Below, in pieces: positions 22,152 to 34,620 of a stretch of 64,000 nt of DNA. The stretch's first letter is position 1. Each line of letters opens with the position of its first letter. Position numbers and translations under genes: made by a program. The notes below the pieces were generated by a model. That model was not told the DNA's origin. It did no database searches and saw only the letters and a program-made list of their open reading frames with translations. The stretch lies in the NCBI GenBank assembly GCA_026545765.1, contig CM048840.1, positions 51,956,580 through 52,020,579 on the forward strand, given 5' to 3'. Source of the DNA: Plantago major (Eukaryota; Streptophyta; Magnoliopsida; Lamiales; Plantaginaceae).

Positions 22152-22258
22152 GTTAATTCCTATTGTAGCGCTGAGAGCCGGTTACTTGTTGTGATTTTAT
22201 TTTACTTGGACTAACAGAAACTAAGCATTTGTTGAGTTACTGTTGTTGAGATCCAGGT

Positions 22259-22790
22259 ATGGAGTCCTTTTCCAGCTACTACACACCCTCTGCTAGGGAA
22301 ATGGTGGATAGTGCAAATATTTTACCGGAGAGCAGCTCATTTAGCGAAAGCACATTGATGGCCTTAATTGCCCATGATGAGAAATTTATGCAAGTTGTTA
22401 TGGAAGGGCAAGAGAGAACAGGACAACACATTGAAGGGATGATGCGCAGAATAGAGGACTTAGCAGATAGGTTGGCTAACCTCGTGGCAAGTCTTGGATT
22501 TGGGGATGAAGATGAATTGGAAGAGGAGATTCAAGCAACTACAGTACTTCGCAGTGGTAAGGTTGTTGAGAAGCCAGATATGATGACTAAACCGGAAACT
22601 CCACCTACACCAACTATCGACATTACTGAGGAGGAAGCTGAGGAGATTACTAAGGATCCAAGAAGCAGCACTGAGGTCCTACATAAATCTAATAACCCCT
22701 TCTGCCCCCGGGACCGCCAGCACCCAAGCCATTACCATACCCGGGGAGAGTTAAGAAGCCAAAAGACGACAGTAAGTTCAAATCTATCCT
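22259..22790 (+). pseudogene. Athila-B gag remnant
   Basis: Begins MESFSSYYTPSAREM and continues into an acidic helix-rich stretch (RRIEDLADRLANLVASLGF), then TTVLRSGKVV and a Pro/Thr/Glu-rich linker. TVLRSG.. is a familiar phrase of Athila polyproteins just before protease. The usual capsid block (ERF..LL..CPHH, as in Athila-A) is absent, so this is only the C-terminal portion of a gag-like protein. I cannot say whether the ATG is the original start. Confidence 0.7.
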
Positions 22791-22809
22791 AGTAATTCTT
22801 TCGAAAGTT

Positions 22810-23550
22810 AACGTGAACATACCACTGCTGGAGCTTATCGATAATGTCCCCTCCTATGCTAAGTTCTTCAAGGACCTAAATGCTAATAAGAAGAAGCTTT
22901 CGTCTGCTGAAAAGCTGATTCTTCCAGAAACAGCAAATTCTGTTATCGGATTACCAGTGAAACAACAAGACCCAGGGAGCTTCGTGATTGATATACAAAT
23001 GGAGAACGGGGAGGTAGCAAAAGTTATGCTCGACTTGGGAGCGAGCATTAATCTTATTAACCATGACCTTTATCAGGAGCTCGGTTTGGGGAAGTTGGAA
23101 CCTGTGAATATGACTTTGCATATGGCTGATTGTAGTCTCCAGCGACCACTTTGTATTATACGGGATGCTTTGGTCAAGGTTGACACATACTTGGTACCAG
23201 CAGATTTTGTAGTTCTACCTCCCAGCAATGCAACAACCAGCAGCAGAAACCATGTGATTTTGCTGGGAAGGCCGTTCATGAAGACTGTCAAACTTCAAGT
23301 CGATGTTGCAGAAGGGAAGATAGCGATGGATATCGTAGGCAATCGAATCAGCAAGGACGCAGTCCGTCCTACAGGTAACTCTAATGCCTATTCTGTTACA
23401 GATTGTGAAACAGAACATGAGATTGCCAAAGAATTTCATTGCATCTTTGATGACTGTGTATATAGTGCTCTACTTGATGATATTGCTATCGATAAGTTAG
23501 ATCCCACTCTGACACTTGATCCCGATAAGGGAATTGTGAGTGAGGAAAGT
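22810..23550 (+). pseudogene. Athila-B protease domain
   Basis: INIPLLELIDNVPSYAKFFKD-type opening, then DPGSFVIDIQMENGEV and the active-site-like LDLGASINLINHDLY (about 23032-23075), followed by LADCS-type and ILLGRPFMKTVKLQVDV blocks (23258-23310). In Athila elements the retropepsin active site is written DLGAS rather than DTGAS, so this is normal for the family. The domain matures the polyprotein. It joins directly to reverse transcriptase. Confidence 0.85.
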
Positions 23551-23699
23551 CATGAGCTAATTTGTACTTTAGATTCAGCTGAAACTGAACCAGCAGGTGA
23601 ACTTGATCCCCCTAGTGAACCATTAGGTGAATTCGACTCCCTCAGTAGAAATACTGGGGAAATCGAACCCCCTAGGCCTGACCTTAAGGAACTCCCGTC

Positions 23700-25610
23700 C
23701 CACCTTAAGTATGCTTTCCTTGGTGAAAATCGGTCCAAACCTGTGATAATCTCTTCAAAATTGCAAAAGGAAGAAGAGAACCAACTTGTTGAGCTTCTTA
23801 AGGAGAATTCTGCGGCCATAGGATGGGGAATTGGAGATATTAAGGGCATTAGCGCAACCCGTTGCACACACAGGATAAGTCTAGAAGATGATGCTAAACT
23901 AGTTAGGCAACCCCAGCGCAGACTTAACCCTGTCATGCAAGATGTAGTGAAAACTGAGATCCTTAAGATGCTTGAGCACGACATAATTTACCCCATAGCT
24001 GATAGTAGATGGGTGAGTCCTATGCATGTAGTTCATAAGAAGTCGGGGGTTACTGCCGAAACAAACGAGAAGGGCGTAGAGGTCCCGGTAAGCAAAACCA
24101 CTGGGTGGCGTGTGTGCATTGACTATAGGAAACTAAACGCAACCACTAAGAAAGGTCACTTCCCTCTGCCATTCATTGATGAGATGCTTAACCTCCTTGC
24201 TGGGCGAGAGTTCTATTGTTTTTTGGATGGTCTTTCAGGTTTCTACCAAATACCCATTGCCCAGGAGGATCAGGAGAAGACGACATTTACTTGTCCCTAT
24301 GGGACTTTTGCCTATCGCAGAATGCCTTTCGGACTCTGCAACGCTCCTGCTACTTTTCAAAGATGCATGCTTTCTATATTTTCTGACATGGTGCAGGATT
24401 TTATAGAGGTCTTCATGGATGACTTCTCTCTTTTTTGAGATTCTTTTGCCGATTGCTTGCATAAACTTGATAAAGTGCTTAAACGCTGCATTGAGTGTAA
24501 TTTAACTCTTAGCTGGGAAAAAAGTAACTTTATGGTTAGAGAAGGAATTGTCTTAGGGCATGTAGTCTCAAAACGTGGGTTAGAAGTTGATAGAGCAAAG
24601 CTCGATGTGATTGTTAAACTCCCCCCCCCCCCCCACTTTTGTAAAAGAGCTGCAATCTTGTCTTAGGCATGTTGGTTTTCATAGGAGATTCATTAAGGAT
24701 TTTTCGAAGATTTCCAAGTGTTTGAGCAACTTGCTTATGAAAGATGTGCCGTTTGTTTTCAATGATGAATGCATGCAGGCCTTTAACATCTTGAAAGAGC
24801 AGCTCGTTTCCGCTCCTATTGTTGTTGCCCCTGACTGGTCCTTACCCTTTGAGATTATGTGCGATGCTTCTGATTTCGCTTTAGGTGCTGTTTTAGGAGA
24901 AAGGATAAATGGGCACTTTCATGTAATCTATGCCAGCAAGATACTTAACCCTGCGCAGGTTAACTACACCACAACTGAGAAAGAATTCCTAGCGGTTCTT
25001 TTCGCATTGGATAAATTCCGCTCGTATCTGAAAGGGTTCAAGGTGATCATCCACACGGATCATGCCGCGATCCACCACCTCATGGCGAAGAGTGATTCTA
25101 AGCCACGCCTCATTCGGTGGGTTTTGATGTTACAGGAGTTCGATTGCGAAATAGTTGATAAGTGTGGTAAAGATAATCTTGTTGCTGACCATTTATCTAG
25201 GCTTGATCCTAAGACAATCTCCCCTTCTCCACCTACCCCCGATGACCTACCTGATGAGCATCTATTCTCTGTTTTCTTAGAGCCTTGGTTTGCAGATATT
25301 GTGAATTTTCTTGTTGCAGGTGTTTTCCCCGCTGACATGTCTTCGCAGGAAAGAAGGAACTTTGCGCGCCGAACCAATGGCTACTTTTGGGATGACCCCC
25401 ACCTTTCAAAGGAGGGAGCTGATGGCATCCTACGGCGCTGCATTCCAGAGAGTGAAGTAGGCAGTGTTCTCACCTTTTGTCATACCATGCAGTGTGGAGG
25501 GCACTACAGCGGGAAGAAAACCGCCCTACAGGTTCTTCAATCAGGTTTCTTTTGGCCCTCTCTGTTTAAAGATGCTCATAAGTTTTGTGCTAGTTGTGAT
25601 GCATGTTAGC
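23700..25610 (+). pseudogene. Athila-B reverse transcriptase and RNase H
   Basis: Blocks seen in order: HRISLEDDAKLVRQPQRRLN, GWRVCIDYRKLNATTKKGHF, PFIDEMLNLLAGREFYCFLD, YRRMPFGLCNAPATFQRCM, and VFMDDFSLF as the catalytic box near 24412-24438. RNase H then has [14 protein letters not shown] (about 24860), [32 protein letters not shown] and [10 protein letters not shown]. The MPFGLCNAPATFQRCM and FMDDFS phrases are diagnostic of Athila among plant gypsy elements. A few breaks. Confidence 0.92.
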
Positions 25611-26575
25611 GTAGTGGTAACATTAGCAAGCGTAATGAGATGCCTTTGATCAGCAATCTTGTGGTAGAACCCTTTGATGTGTGGGGTATTGACTTTATGG
25701 GACCCTTTCCCAAAAGTAATGGTAATGAATATATTCTTGTTGCGGTGGACTATGTGACTAAGTGGGTGGAGGCTATGGCCACCAGAACAAACGATTCCAA
25801 AGTTGTGCTCTCTTTCTTGTCCAAGAATATTTTCAGCAGGTTTGGTACACCCAGAACAATCATTAGCAATAGCGGATCTCACTTTATTAACCGTTCCTTC
25901 GCGAACCTGCTTGTGAAGTATGGAGTGCAACACCGTGTCGCAACTGCATACCACCCATAAACTTCTGGTCAAGTGGAAGTCAACAATAGGCGAATCAAGA
26001 GCATTCTCTCAAGGGTCGTAAAACCAAACCGTAAGGATTGGTCAACCAAGCTGGACGATGCATTGTGGGCCTACAGAACCTGTTACAAGACTGTTATTGG
26101 TACAACCCCCTACCGGCTGGTTTATGGCAAAGCTTGTCATCTTCTCGTCGAGTTGGAGTTCAAAGCGGCATGGGCCAGCAAGGAGCTCAATCTCGATATG
26201 CAAGCTGCTGGGGAGGAACGATTGCTGCAAATCTCCGAGCTGGAAGAACTCCGCCAGCTTGCCTTTGAGAATGCAAAGATTTACAAGCAGAAGACGAAGG
26301 AGTATCATGACAAGGGGATAATCCGCAAGGACTTGCACCCAGGTATGAAAGTTTTGGTTTTTAACTCTCGTCTTAAGCTATTTCCAGGAAATTTACGTTC
26401 GCGTTGGAATGGACCGTACACGATAATTCAAGTGGCACCGCATGGTGCTGTCAAACTCTTGAATCCTGTTGACGGCTCCACCTTCAAGGTCAATGGGCAT
26501 CAAGTTAAACCATACTTCCACGGGTACATTGAGCGACCGGAAGCAGTGGTCGAACTCTCCGAGTCCATTACATGA
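25610..26575 (+). pseudogene. Athila-B integrase
   Basis: The zinc-binding HHCC region ends in KFCASCDAC (about 25580-25608); the catalytic core has [19 protein letters not shown] (about 25676), [20 protein letters not shown] and a region of [12 protein letters not shown], and the C-terminal part has WAYRTCYKT, YRLVYGKACHL, SRLKLFPGNLRSRWNGPY and FKVNGHQVKPY. The last phrases form the gypsy GPY/F module that ends integrase. The coding part ends at 26575. Lightly broken. Confidence 0.92.
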
Positions 26576-27923
26576 CTCTAAACTATACATCACAGGCAAG
26601 TCACTATTGACCCCATTCTTTTTCTTTTTTTTTTTACTCTGCGCTTGAGGACATGCTTGAGTTCAGGTTTGGGGAAGGGGAATGTGCTCTCTAGTGTCAT
26701 ATCTGTGTTTTTCTCTATTTTCTGAGTCTCTAGAGTCTTTCGTCCCCTACTTTCTGTTAATTTTAGTGATTTTTCTTGCCTTCTCTAGAGTATTTCGTTA
26801 GTCATTCTTCCAAGTGACGAAAACTTCTATTGTTATTGTTAAATCTGCTTTTTACTTATGTTTTGCACGATTCTCAGCTTAGATAGAGTAGTGAACTTAA
26901 GATCTCGTAATTTTGTTTTTCCTATAAATAACAAGTTTGTTTAACTCTTTAGTCCAAAAAGCCGGTGAGAAACTTTAAGCCGATGAAAAAATATTGTACC
27001 GGCGCTTGTGTGATCTTTTCGGGAAGTGCAAACTCTCTTGTTTGCTCCTTTTTATTCTCATGTGTACTAAGTTACGTTAAGTATGACGAACGGCATGCTC
27101 TTCATGTTTCATTTTGTCGAAAGCCATTGCATTGTGAAGAACCAGTTTGGGGAGAAGAAATCTGCCGCATTATGATGTTATTGTTCAAATTTTGTAATAT
27201 GTATTCCCCCTGATTTGAATTGTCTCGGAGTGTATCTATGGTGCTTGTCATCACTGTAGTCGTGTTGGGCGTGTTTCAAATACTACCTATATACCGGCGT
27301 GGTCCTAAAAAGCCATATGTCCGTGAGGGTCGATGGCACGTACACCAAACTAACACGCACAAAAGTGCGGACTTTGGTAAAATAGACTCTACCAAAAAAG
27401 TGAGACTAAAAGAGTCCATAGTGGCCAAATTGATTAGAATTGAAATCATTTGGTGCAAATATTTGGTTTATGGAAGTTGGTTGTATGTCTTGGCAAGCTG
27501 CTATACGCAAGGAAAAAGACCCTTCTGACTTAACTAATTGAGTACATTGCATGAGGTATTTAAGGTACCTTTGTAACGCGAGTCACCTTCCTTTTCTCTT
27601 ATTATTCTTGAGTGTTTAACCCACTGGACACTTTCAGAGTGTGAGAGAGAATAGTGTAGGATTTCCTTGCGAGGGATTGGAGAGTTAGACTTAAGTGTTA
27701 TTTATTTGAAAAACTCCCTTGCAGGATTTTTTGTGCACTACTTCTGTCAACGCCAGTTGAGTGCAAACCTTTTGTATCTTGTGAATTTAAGACTTACAAT
27801 GGTAGAGTTCGGTCATTTGGAAGATTGACTCGTCCATGTGTTATTATATGTCGTAGTCTAAGTCTAGTTGTCTTTAATTTATTTGTTTGCTCGGGGACGA
27901 GTAAAGGTTCGGTTTGGAGATTT
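26576..27923 (+). other. Athila-B 3' noncoding region
   Basis: About 1.35 kb with no ORF of note. It contains segments nearly identical to the corresponding regions of Athila-A and Athila-F: CGATGAAAAAATATTGTACC near 26981, TACTACCTATATACCGGCGT near 27281, and the CGCACAAAAGTGCG hairpin near 27356. It ends CTCGGGGACGAG..GGTTCGGTTTGGAGA just before the LTR. Confidence 0.85.
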
Positions 27924-28903
27924 TGATGAGACAATATTCTAACGTCTCATTTGGTCTTTTTTGGGGATCTATGTGTGTCTTTGTCTTTAATTTTGTAGTC
28001 TTTTTAGTTCGTTTTTACGCTTTGGTGTTTTGTTTGTGTTTTGTAGGAATCTTTGTCTTTTGAGCCGTATGAAGACATGCTGGTCAGCATGGCTCGCCGC
28101 GGCGAGGGATTCAGTCCACCGCGGCGAGATTTTACGACCTTGGCAGTGAATTTTCCAGCATGGCTCGCCGCGGCGAGGAAATCAGTCCGCCGCGACGAGA
28201 TTTTACGAGTGATCATCTTTTAAGATTAAAGAAGAGTAGCCGCGGCGAAGGAATTGGTCCGCCGCGGCGAGATTTTACGAGTGGAGCCTATGTTTTGAAG
28301 ATGGAAGCTCGCCGCGGCGGAGCACCTTTCTCGCCGCGCTGAGATTATGCGAATGATATATATATTACGATAAAGAGAGCTCGCCGCGGCGAAGTATTTT
28401 GGCCGCCGCGTCGAGATTTTACGATTGGCTCTCCTATGTTGAAGAAAGATGCTCGCCGCGGCGAAGGAATTGGTCCGCCGCGGTGAGATTTTACGAGAAG
28501 GATATATATTTCGATTAAGAAGGCTCGCCGCGGCGGCGAGCGACGCAGAATTAATTTTAATTTCCTTATTAGATTAGAATTTTGATTCCTTTTCATTCAT
28601 ACTTCTTTTAACCTAGTTTTGAGAAAAGCTCCAAGAGCCATACATTGACATTGAGACATCTTTGGAGCTTGGTTATTCATTGATTTTGTTCATCAAATCA
28701 AGATTATTGGTATTGATTTCTCAATTGCTTTCTTCTTTACAATTCGTTCTTTATCTTATTGATTGAATTGTATGTTATTGCATGCGAGCTTTTCATCTAT
28801 GTTCCATACGATTATTACCATGAATCTTTGCATGCAACTATCAATTATGAGTAGCTAAACACCTTTGAATACAGTAGTATGTAAAGATTATGCATATTCG
28901 TTC

Positions 28904-28908
28904 TAGGG
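28904..28908. repeat. Sire-3 target duplication, left copy
   Basis: TAGGG before the element, repeated at 44163-44167 after it. Confidence 0.95.
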
Positions 28909-30341
28909 TGTTAGGAATATCTGTTAGTATTTTGATCATTCATCACATGTTCTTATCTTTGCCAGAAAGGTGATTAAGTACTCTTAGTTCACTTGAACAT
29001 TGTAAAAGAGGAAATCACTTAGTATGATTAGTCTAGTAAATCTTGTTTTAGGATTATAGGTCTCTGAATGTAATTTTTATTTCCAAGAAGACCATGAAGA
29101 TCAATCCTAGCAATGGAGCTTTTCTGAAGATTACAAGACCGGAGATTGCACAAGATTTATGAAGACACCAAGGTTTAGTCTCACTCGGAAAGACTATGTC
29201 CTTAATCCTTTCTTAAGAGCATTTAGTTACTTTTGAAACATGATTCTGGAACATATGACATCATGAGTATGGAGCATGCAAGCCATCAGAAAGGCTAATG
29301 TATCCGTTGAAGACTACAGGACAAGAAATAGTACATATGCATTAATTGCATCGGCAGAAAAGCGCTAAAGCACAGTCCTCTCTGAGATATGAGACAAGGA
29401 CTTCTGAGTACTCATTTCAAGATAAGTATAGACTGAATTTGAATTGTGTCTAACGGATAACATCCCAATGACTCTCTAATTCATCTATAAATATCACACA
29501 CTTAGATGCTGAGAAAAACAACAACCAAAGAACGATCTAACTTGCAAACTTAAAATCTAGCAAAGTATTCTCTCAAGCACTCTACTACCCTTTCTGAAAG
29601 CTTTCTGTTGCTTGAAGAATCACTAGTAGTTCCAAGTTGTCCTGAACCTTAACAAGAGATTGTTATTCGTGAAAGAGTTGAACTATCAGATAACCTTTCT
29701 GAAGCTCATTCTCCAGAACGGACATCAATTACTTGGGTCAGTAAAGAGCAGATTGCCATACATTGAACAAGTGTATTAAGTAGTCTTGTACTATTAGGCT
29801 CTCTGGAAACATAACTGAAAAGTTATACAAGAAGCCTCTCTGACAAACCTTATAACCAACACCATCAAGGCGTGGAGTAGAGGAATTACTTGATTTGGGA
29901 AATCAGGGAATAACTCCAAGGTTATCTGAGTAGAGGAAGTACTTAGCTCTAGGAGCTGGGGAATAACTCAGGGGGAACATTTGGTTGGGAACCAATTATT
30001 TAAGAATCTTAGAATAGGATTTTTGTAAGGTGAACTCAATTATCTGTTCTAGTGAATTCTAGGTCTCAGAAAGACCGAAGTGGATTAGTTGGAGGATTAC
30101 GCCACCTCCAGATACCACTATACTTGCTGTGTTATTTACCTTTCTTTATTTATCTTTCAGCAAAGCACACACACATACTTTTTGTTTCTGCACTTACCTA
30201 TCTTAAAGTCTTCCGCGCTCTGAATATAAGTATCAGAAACCCCCCAAGTTTCTGAGAAACTGTGTTTATCGACAAAAGTTTTAAAAGACTATTCACCCCC
30301 CCCCCCTCTAGTCTTTTACTTTGCCGTTATCTGGACCAACA
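28909..30341 (+). repeat. Sire-3 5' LTR
   Basis: TGTTAGGAATATCTG to TCTGGACCAACA. Hairpin modules are at 29891-29905 (TGATTT/AAATCA), 29945-29957 (AGCTC/GAGCT) and 29981-29995 (TTGGTT/AACCAA). A TATA-like CTATAAATATC lies near 29483, and a C run at about 30296-30306. Confidence 0.95.
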
Positions 30342-30343
30342 AG

Positions 30344-30355
30344 TGGTATCAGAGC
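30344..30355 (+). other. Sire-3 primer-binding site
   Basis: TGGTATCAGAGC two bases after the LTR, complementary to initiator tRNA-Met. Confidence 0.95.
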
Positions 30356-30457
30356 AGGAGGTTCCCAAGCCTTCAAGATCAACCTAGATCCCCAGATAGG
30401 TGAAGAAACTTTGTCCCTTTCTGAGGACTATATAATTTGTGTGTTAAGTGCGCAGGA

Positions 30458-32275
30458 ATGTCTCTGAGTGATGCACCCGTTCTGAAGCCAGAAAACTACG
30501 AGAAACGGAAGAACAACTCAAACAAGTTACTGAGGTGTCTGATGGAAGAAAAGCCTCAGACAAGGAAGATGAAAGCGAGGATGCGACTGCTAGTGATAGT
30601 GGTCGTGTTGCTCGTGGAAGCATTATGTATGAAGACAAGCCAAGAGAGCTCTGGACATCTGAAGATGCCAAGAGACACAGATTGGATGGTCAAGCTCATA
30701 ATATAATCATCAGATCGACACCTGAGCACATACAGTGTAAACTGTGGGGTGCTAAAACGGCGAAAGTTGCACAATTGATTGAAGAAATCAGCGAATCGAG
30801 AAAACCAAAGAAAACAAGTTCGAAGTTCTTAAATTGAAGTTCCAAAACTTCAAGCAAGGTCCACTGAAACTCTGGAAGAACTTGATTTCAGGTTTACTAC
30901 TCTTATGAGTGATATGGCTGCACTTGGTGAAAGCAACAGATACTACCAGCCAGAAAAGATTAAGACTATTGTCAGAAGTCTCAATCACAACTGGGAACAC
31001 ACTAAATTCTTTTATTTCAACCAAGGAATGCCAAATATTACTCCAGTAGAGCTCTTCTCTCATCTTGCTACTGTAGATTATGAGACAACTCAGAGAGAAC
31101 AAACAGCTGACAAGTTGCAAAGTGTTGCTCTAGTCTCTCAAGGTACTTTTGAAAAGAAAGATACCAAAGATGCATCTGAAGAAAATGCTCTTGCAGTAAG
31201 ACACATGAATAAATTTGTGAGTCAAGAGATTGACAGAAGGAAAGCTAAAGAAAAGCTGAAAAAGCATCTTGGCCCAAACTATCATCAGTACAAGAACATT
31301 CAACTAAACAACTCTCTGAAGACCCCCATTCAGAAAGGTGTTAGTATCTTGAATCGTGAGATAGGAAATGATATCTGCTTCTATTGTCAAAAGCCTGGTC
31401 ACTTCAAGAGAGATTGCCCTGCTTTAAACAAGCTCAAGACATGTGACAAGAAGGACAGAAGAAATTACAAAAGAAATCAAAGGGCCTTACTGACTGAAGA
31501 ATGGAAGAAGATTCAAATCCAACTTGATGCTCTAGATATTGAGACAGATTCTGAAGATGGAGATTCAGATAACTCAAACCTACCATCACCAGAATTGTGT
31601 GGAATCACCCACGACGTAATCGACTTCGGCCTTAAGAAGAATGAAATGTGTGGAGTTGCTGAGATTGCTGGTCAAGACATCTCCAACATTGAAATGTGTC
31701 TTATGGCTGATGAGGTAACTAACAATTCACAATTTCTGTACTATGAGAGTGATGATGGAATTGAGGATCTGGAGTTAGTCAAGAGTGAATTGGATCCTTA
31801 TGAGAAAGAATTTCTGCAAGCACAATCCAAAACCAGAATTCTTGAGGAAAGCAAAGAAACTCTTGAAAAAGAGGTTTCTGAGCTAACCAGGGTATCTGAG
31901 AACAAGAGCGCTGAAATAGCCCTTCTGAAAAATCAGATATCTGAAAATGAAAATTTTCACAAACTAGCCTTGGATGAACTTAATAAGAAAATGATAAAGC
32001 TGCTTTCTGAGAATGAGGAACTTCGAAAGAAAGAGCTATCCTTCCAATCTTATGCAAAGGCTAGTGACACTCTCACTGAGGTTCAATCATATCTGAGAGA
32101 TCCCTCTGAGAAAGGTGGACTTGGACTTGATGAACAATCGAGTAATTCATCTCCTCTGAAGAAGAGTGATGAAAGGTTGACCTTTGTAAAAAGTCAACAG
32201 AATGGTTCTTCAACCACCTATAGCATTGGTCAGAAAGCTAAGGTAGTTGACAAAGGAAAAGGAGTAGCAACCTAA
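30458..32275 (+). pseudogene. Sire-3 gag (fossil)
   Basis: Opens MSLSDAPVLKPENYEK. Recognisable Copia gag (UBN2-type) phrases follow: RELWTSEDAKRHRLDGQAHN, then LSDMAALGESNRYYQPEKIK and ILEQF-like helices. A CCHC zinc knuckle, CFYCQKPGHFKRDC, lies at about 31378-31419 and would bind the element's RNA. The C-terminal part is a Glu/Lys-rich coiled coil (about 31790-32050) common in Sirevirus gags. Broken, mainly in the 5' third. Confidence 0.85.
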
Positions 32276-32849
32276 CCTTTGAAAGAACATCAAATTCACA
32301 AGAAACTTGTGGGTGAAGCTTTTGAAAAGAAATACAACCCTCAGACATGTAGCCATCCACATTGCCATATTACTAGGAAAGGAAGAATTGCTGGAATAGG
32401 CAAATTCTCTACTGTACCATTTTATGAAAATAAAGACGGTGCAGAAACTAGTAAGGCTTCTGAAGACCGCATTCAGAAAGCCAAAGGTGTTCGAAATGGC
32501 ATTGGCTATCGTGCTATTGGAAAAGTCCTTTTACAACAATATAAGGAAGGACAAGAACAATGGTGCAAGGCTGATATTGCACGTAGCAATAATGTATGGA
32601 AGAAATCTCAAACCACCGAAAACCAATGCCAAAGCTAGAAGGAACTGGCGAAAGGCTAAGTTTGTCAAAAGCAATCCGAAACCTGTGGTCCGAAAGCACC
32701 AAAAGGAACACCTAGAAACACCTCAAGAAGGAAGATTGAGATCAAAATTACTGATTCTATTGTTTCTCCTTCTGATAAAGTTAGACAAAACAAACTCCCA
32801 AGAAATTCACTAAAATGTGGATTCCTCCGAAGAATGTTTAGTCTAAGTG

Positions 32850-34620
32850 GTTCTATCTCCGAGGCAAGAACCTAACTCCTGCTTTCTGTTGTGTAACGCC
32901 TCTTGGACTAAGGCTCAATGGCTATTTGATAGTGGATGCGGAAAGCACATGACAGGAGACAAAGCAAATCTGGTCAACTACAAAGCTTGCAACACTGGAC
33001 CAGACATCAAATTTGCTGGAGGAGAATTAAATCCCTCTCTGAGATTTGGCAACGTCAAATTGGGATCCTTAACAATTACTGACGTATTACATGTTAAGGG
33101 TTTGAAATACAATCTATTTAGCATGAGCCAGTTTGCGGACAAGGGATTTACTGTGAAATTTAAAGCAAAGTATTGCAAACTTATTGACAATGAGTCAAAG
33201 CAGACAGTCTTGGTTGCTAGGCGAAAAGGCAGTCTTTATGTTGCCGATTGGGCATCTGCCACAACTGAAGAATGTCTCATGGTGAGTCAATCAGTTGACA
33301 CAGAAGAGCACTGGTTATGGCACAAAAGAATGAGTCACTTGAATTTCAAAACTTTGAACAAGCTTGCCAAGAAAGAGTTAGTGGTTGGCCTTCCCAAAAC
33401 ATCTTTCAGAAAGGATGGTATCTGTTCTGCCTGCAGATGGGGAAACAATCTAAGATCTCTTTTAAGTCCAAAATCAGACACTCTAGTGTTAGACCACTGC
33501 AACTATTACACATGGATCTTTTTGAATCATCTGTAACTAGTTATGCAGGAAAGAAGTATGGTCTTGTTGTTGTAGATGACTTCTCAAGATTCACTTGGGT
33601 TGTCTTTCTGAAGCATAAATCTGATGCTAGGGTGGAAATACCAAACTTGCTAAATAAGCTTGAAGTCACGAAAAATGACAAGGTATCTGCAATCAGAACA
33701 GACCATGGTACTGAATTTGTCAACCAGTACATAAAGGAGTTTTGTACGAGCAAAGGTATATAACATCAACTTTCCTCTGTAAGAACACCACAACAAAATG
33801 GTGTTGCAGAAAGGAAAAATAGAACCCTTAAAGAAGCAGCAAGGACAATGCTGGCTGACATTGAAATAAGTGAAGTTTATTGGGTTGAAGTTGTAAACAC
33901 AGCATGCTACACTCTAAACAGATGTTTGATAAACAAACACCATGACAAGACCCCTTATGAGCTCTTGGTTGGTAGACCCCCTAATATTAAACATCTGAAA
34001 GTGTTTGGTTGTAGATGTTTTGTTCTTAACAATGGAAAAGAGTATCTAAGAACATTTCAACCAAAGGCAGATGAAGGAGTGTTTCTTGGTTATTCTATGA
34101 ATAGCAAAGCTTACAGAGTTTACAACAAAAGAACAAAGAAGATTGAAGAATCAGTTCATGTTGTATTCTATGAAGAAAGCAAGAAATCACCCCTTGATGA
34201 TGAACTCTCAAAAAGGTTCAAGGAACTAATGTTAATGGATTCTGAAGAAGAACCCTCAGAAAGGAAAAACATCATTATGGAAAGAGAGGATGACTCTGAC
34301 GAAGAAAAGCATGAAATGCCTAGTAACAACCAGATGATTCTCAAACATGATGAAGAATTTCCTATGAGAATTCCAGAAATGGAAACTGAAGATGTTCATC
34401 AGAGAGCTAATTCTGGAAATGACCTCTCTGACAGGCATGTCCCAGAAAGCCCTCACACTGAGCAAGTGTCAAACATTCAACGCCCTTCTGTGGTACAAAA
34501 TGTCATAGATACTGAAGAAGTATCAAGTCATAATCATAGTGATTCACATTCAGATCACATAGATGTTGACCCTACTAGTCCCAAACCCATGATGAGATGG
34601 ATCAAGGATCATCCTGCAAA
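32850..34620 (+). pseudogene. Sire-3 protease and integrase (fossil)
   Basis: The Copia protease active-site block WLFDSGCGKHMTGD lies near 32920-32960. GAG-pre-integrase follows (GLKYNLFSMSQF; LWHKRMSHLNFKTLNKL), then the integrase core with LLHMDLFESSVTSYAGKK, VVVDDFSRFTWVVFL, AIRTDHGTEFVNQYIKEF, a PQQNGVAERKNRTLKEAAR-type region near 33790-33840, and HLKVFGCRCFVLNNGKEY. An acidic linker leads to reverse transcriptase. Highly similar in order and wording to Sire-1. A few breaks. Confidence 0.9.

Noticed and set aside
23550-23984. 144-codon minus-strand ORF
   Set aside because: Antisense shadow of the Athila-B pol region.
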